31,171 bases of DNA. Origin: Caldilinea sp. CFX5. GTDB taxonomy: Bacteria > Chloroflexota > Anaerolineae > Caldilineales > Caldilineaceae. The position numbers and the translations under genes were made by a program. The notes beneath the pieces were generated by a model. The model had not been told where the DNA came from. It saw only the letters and a list, made by a program, of their open reading frames with translations, and searched no databases. The DNA lies in NCBI GenBank assembly GCA_021405325.1, contig QWII01000116.1, forward strand, positions 1 through 31,171, read 5' to 3'. This document shows, piece by piece, positions 31,026 through 31,171 of this stretch (position 1 is its first letter; every line of letters begins with the position of its first letter).

Positions 31026-31032
31026 TATACCA
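31024..31032 (-). promoter_or_regulatory. Extended -10 promoter candidate for the BTAD regulator
   Basis: On the minus strand TGGTATACT provides a TGn-extended -10 (TATACT at 31029-31024). No good -35 is seen, which an extended -10 tolerates. Transcription from here would place the heptamer array in a 5' leader of about 110 bases. Confidence 0.4.
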
Positions 31033-31061
31033 CAGCCACCTAAAACGCTGCTAGCGCGCAC

Positions 31062-31132
31062 TTTTGTCACGATCCGGCCCATTTTTGTCACGATCCGGGC
31101 GCTGAACGCGACGCCGTTGTCACGGTCGGCCT
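31062..31132. repeat. Repeated TTTTGTCACGATCCGG units, possible insertion-sequence end
   Basis: TTTTGTCACGATCCGG occurs at 31062-31077 and 31083-31098 (21 bases apart), and a degenerate copy, TTGTCACGGTCGGCC, follows near 31118-31132. Multiple short repeats like these are typical of the ends of IS21-family transposons, where the transposase binds several sites. The remainder of the window (to 31171) contains no visible gene, so the element, if real, continues outside. Confidence 0.5.
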
Positions 31133-31171
31133 GTAGGCTATGGGTAGCAACTCAATCACAAGGCTTGCATG

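Overview
The window is a moderately GC-rich bacterial chromosome segment with short intergenic gaps and ordinary Shine-Dalgarno-led genes. Its gene families suggest a member of the Chloroflexota (Anaerolineae/Caldilineae-like): a giant BTAD/NB-ARC/TPR regulator, an LLM-class F420-type oxidoreductase, DrrAB-type and heterodimeric ABC exporters, a MacAB-like transporter with an unusually long adaptor, and many perfect palindromes and 7/8-base tandem repeats. This assignment rests on gene families only. No rRNA, tRNA or CRISPR array was seen.

Layout. (1) 1-700 is a graveyard: the tail of a TnpB gene and the right end of an IS200/IS605-type element abut an ABC transporter reduced to its ATPase start and permease end. 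A 29-bp perfect hairpin and the C-terminal remnant of an O-methyltransferase follow. (2) 778-3241 (+) is a probable operon of small catabolic enzymes: an alpha/beta esterase, an aldo/keto reductase, a HAD phosphatase that has lost its nucleophile motif and core, and a VOC protein. (3) 3255-4437 is a four-helix membrane protein and a MarR regulator, divergently transcribed from two near-consensus promoters whose -35 boxes sit in the arms of an inverted repeat. (4) 4846-7495 is a MocR-type regulator (GntR plus aminotransferase fold) divergent from an aldo/keto reductase. (5) 7567-9108 (-) is an AraC regulator followed by a LysE/RhtB exporter. (6) 9160-11893 is a TetR regulator divergent from a DrrA/DrrB-like drug exporter, with a palindromic operator between them.

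(7) 11911-14393 (-) holds a methyltransferase overlapping a small membrane protein gene, and an EamA/DMT exporter. (8) 14597-20913 (-) is a three-gene operon: a CtpE-like P-type ATPase, then both halves of a heterodimeric ABC exporter with one degenerate and one canonical nucleotide site. A palindromic repeat sits in frame inside the P-type ATPase. (9) 21115-21768 is an orphan protein with PD-(D/E)XK-like residues. (10) 22033-25705 (-) is a MacAB-like tripartite export operon (ATPase, permease, adaptor). (11) 25893-26118 is a small frameshifted gene. (12) 26360-27223 (+) is an LLM oxidoreductase converging on a 1230-residue BTAD regulator (27215-30907, -).

The BTAD regulator gene is colonised by short tandem repeats at three places: its 5' leader, the linker between its BTAD and NTPase domains, and its NTPase domain. 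The window ends in a cluster of repeated TTTTGTCACGATCCGG units that may be the end of another insertion sequence.

Overall this is a transporter- and regulator-rich accessory region with at least one IS edge and several decayed genes. The most unusual signals are the IS605 end with its candidate guide-RNA 3' hairpin, and the in-frame spread of repeats into coding sequence of the P-type ATPase and the BTAD regulator.
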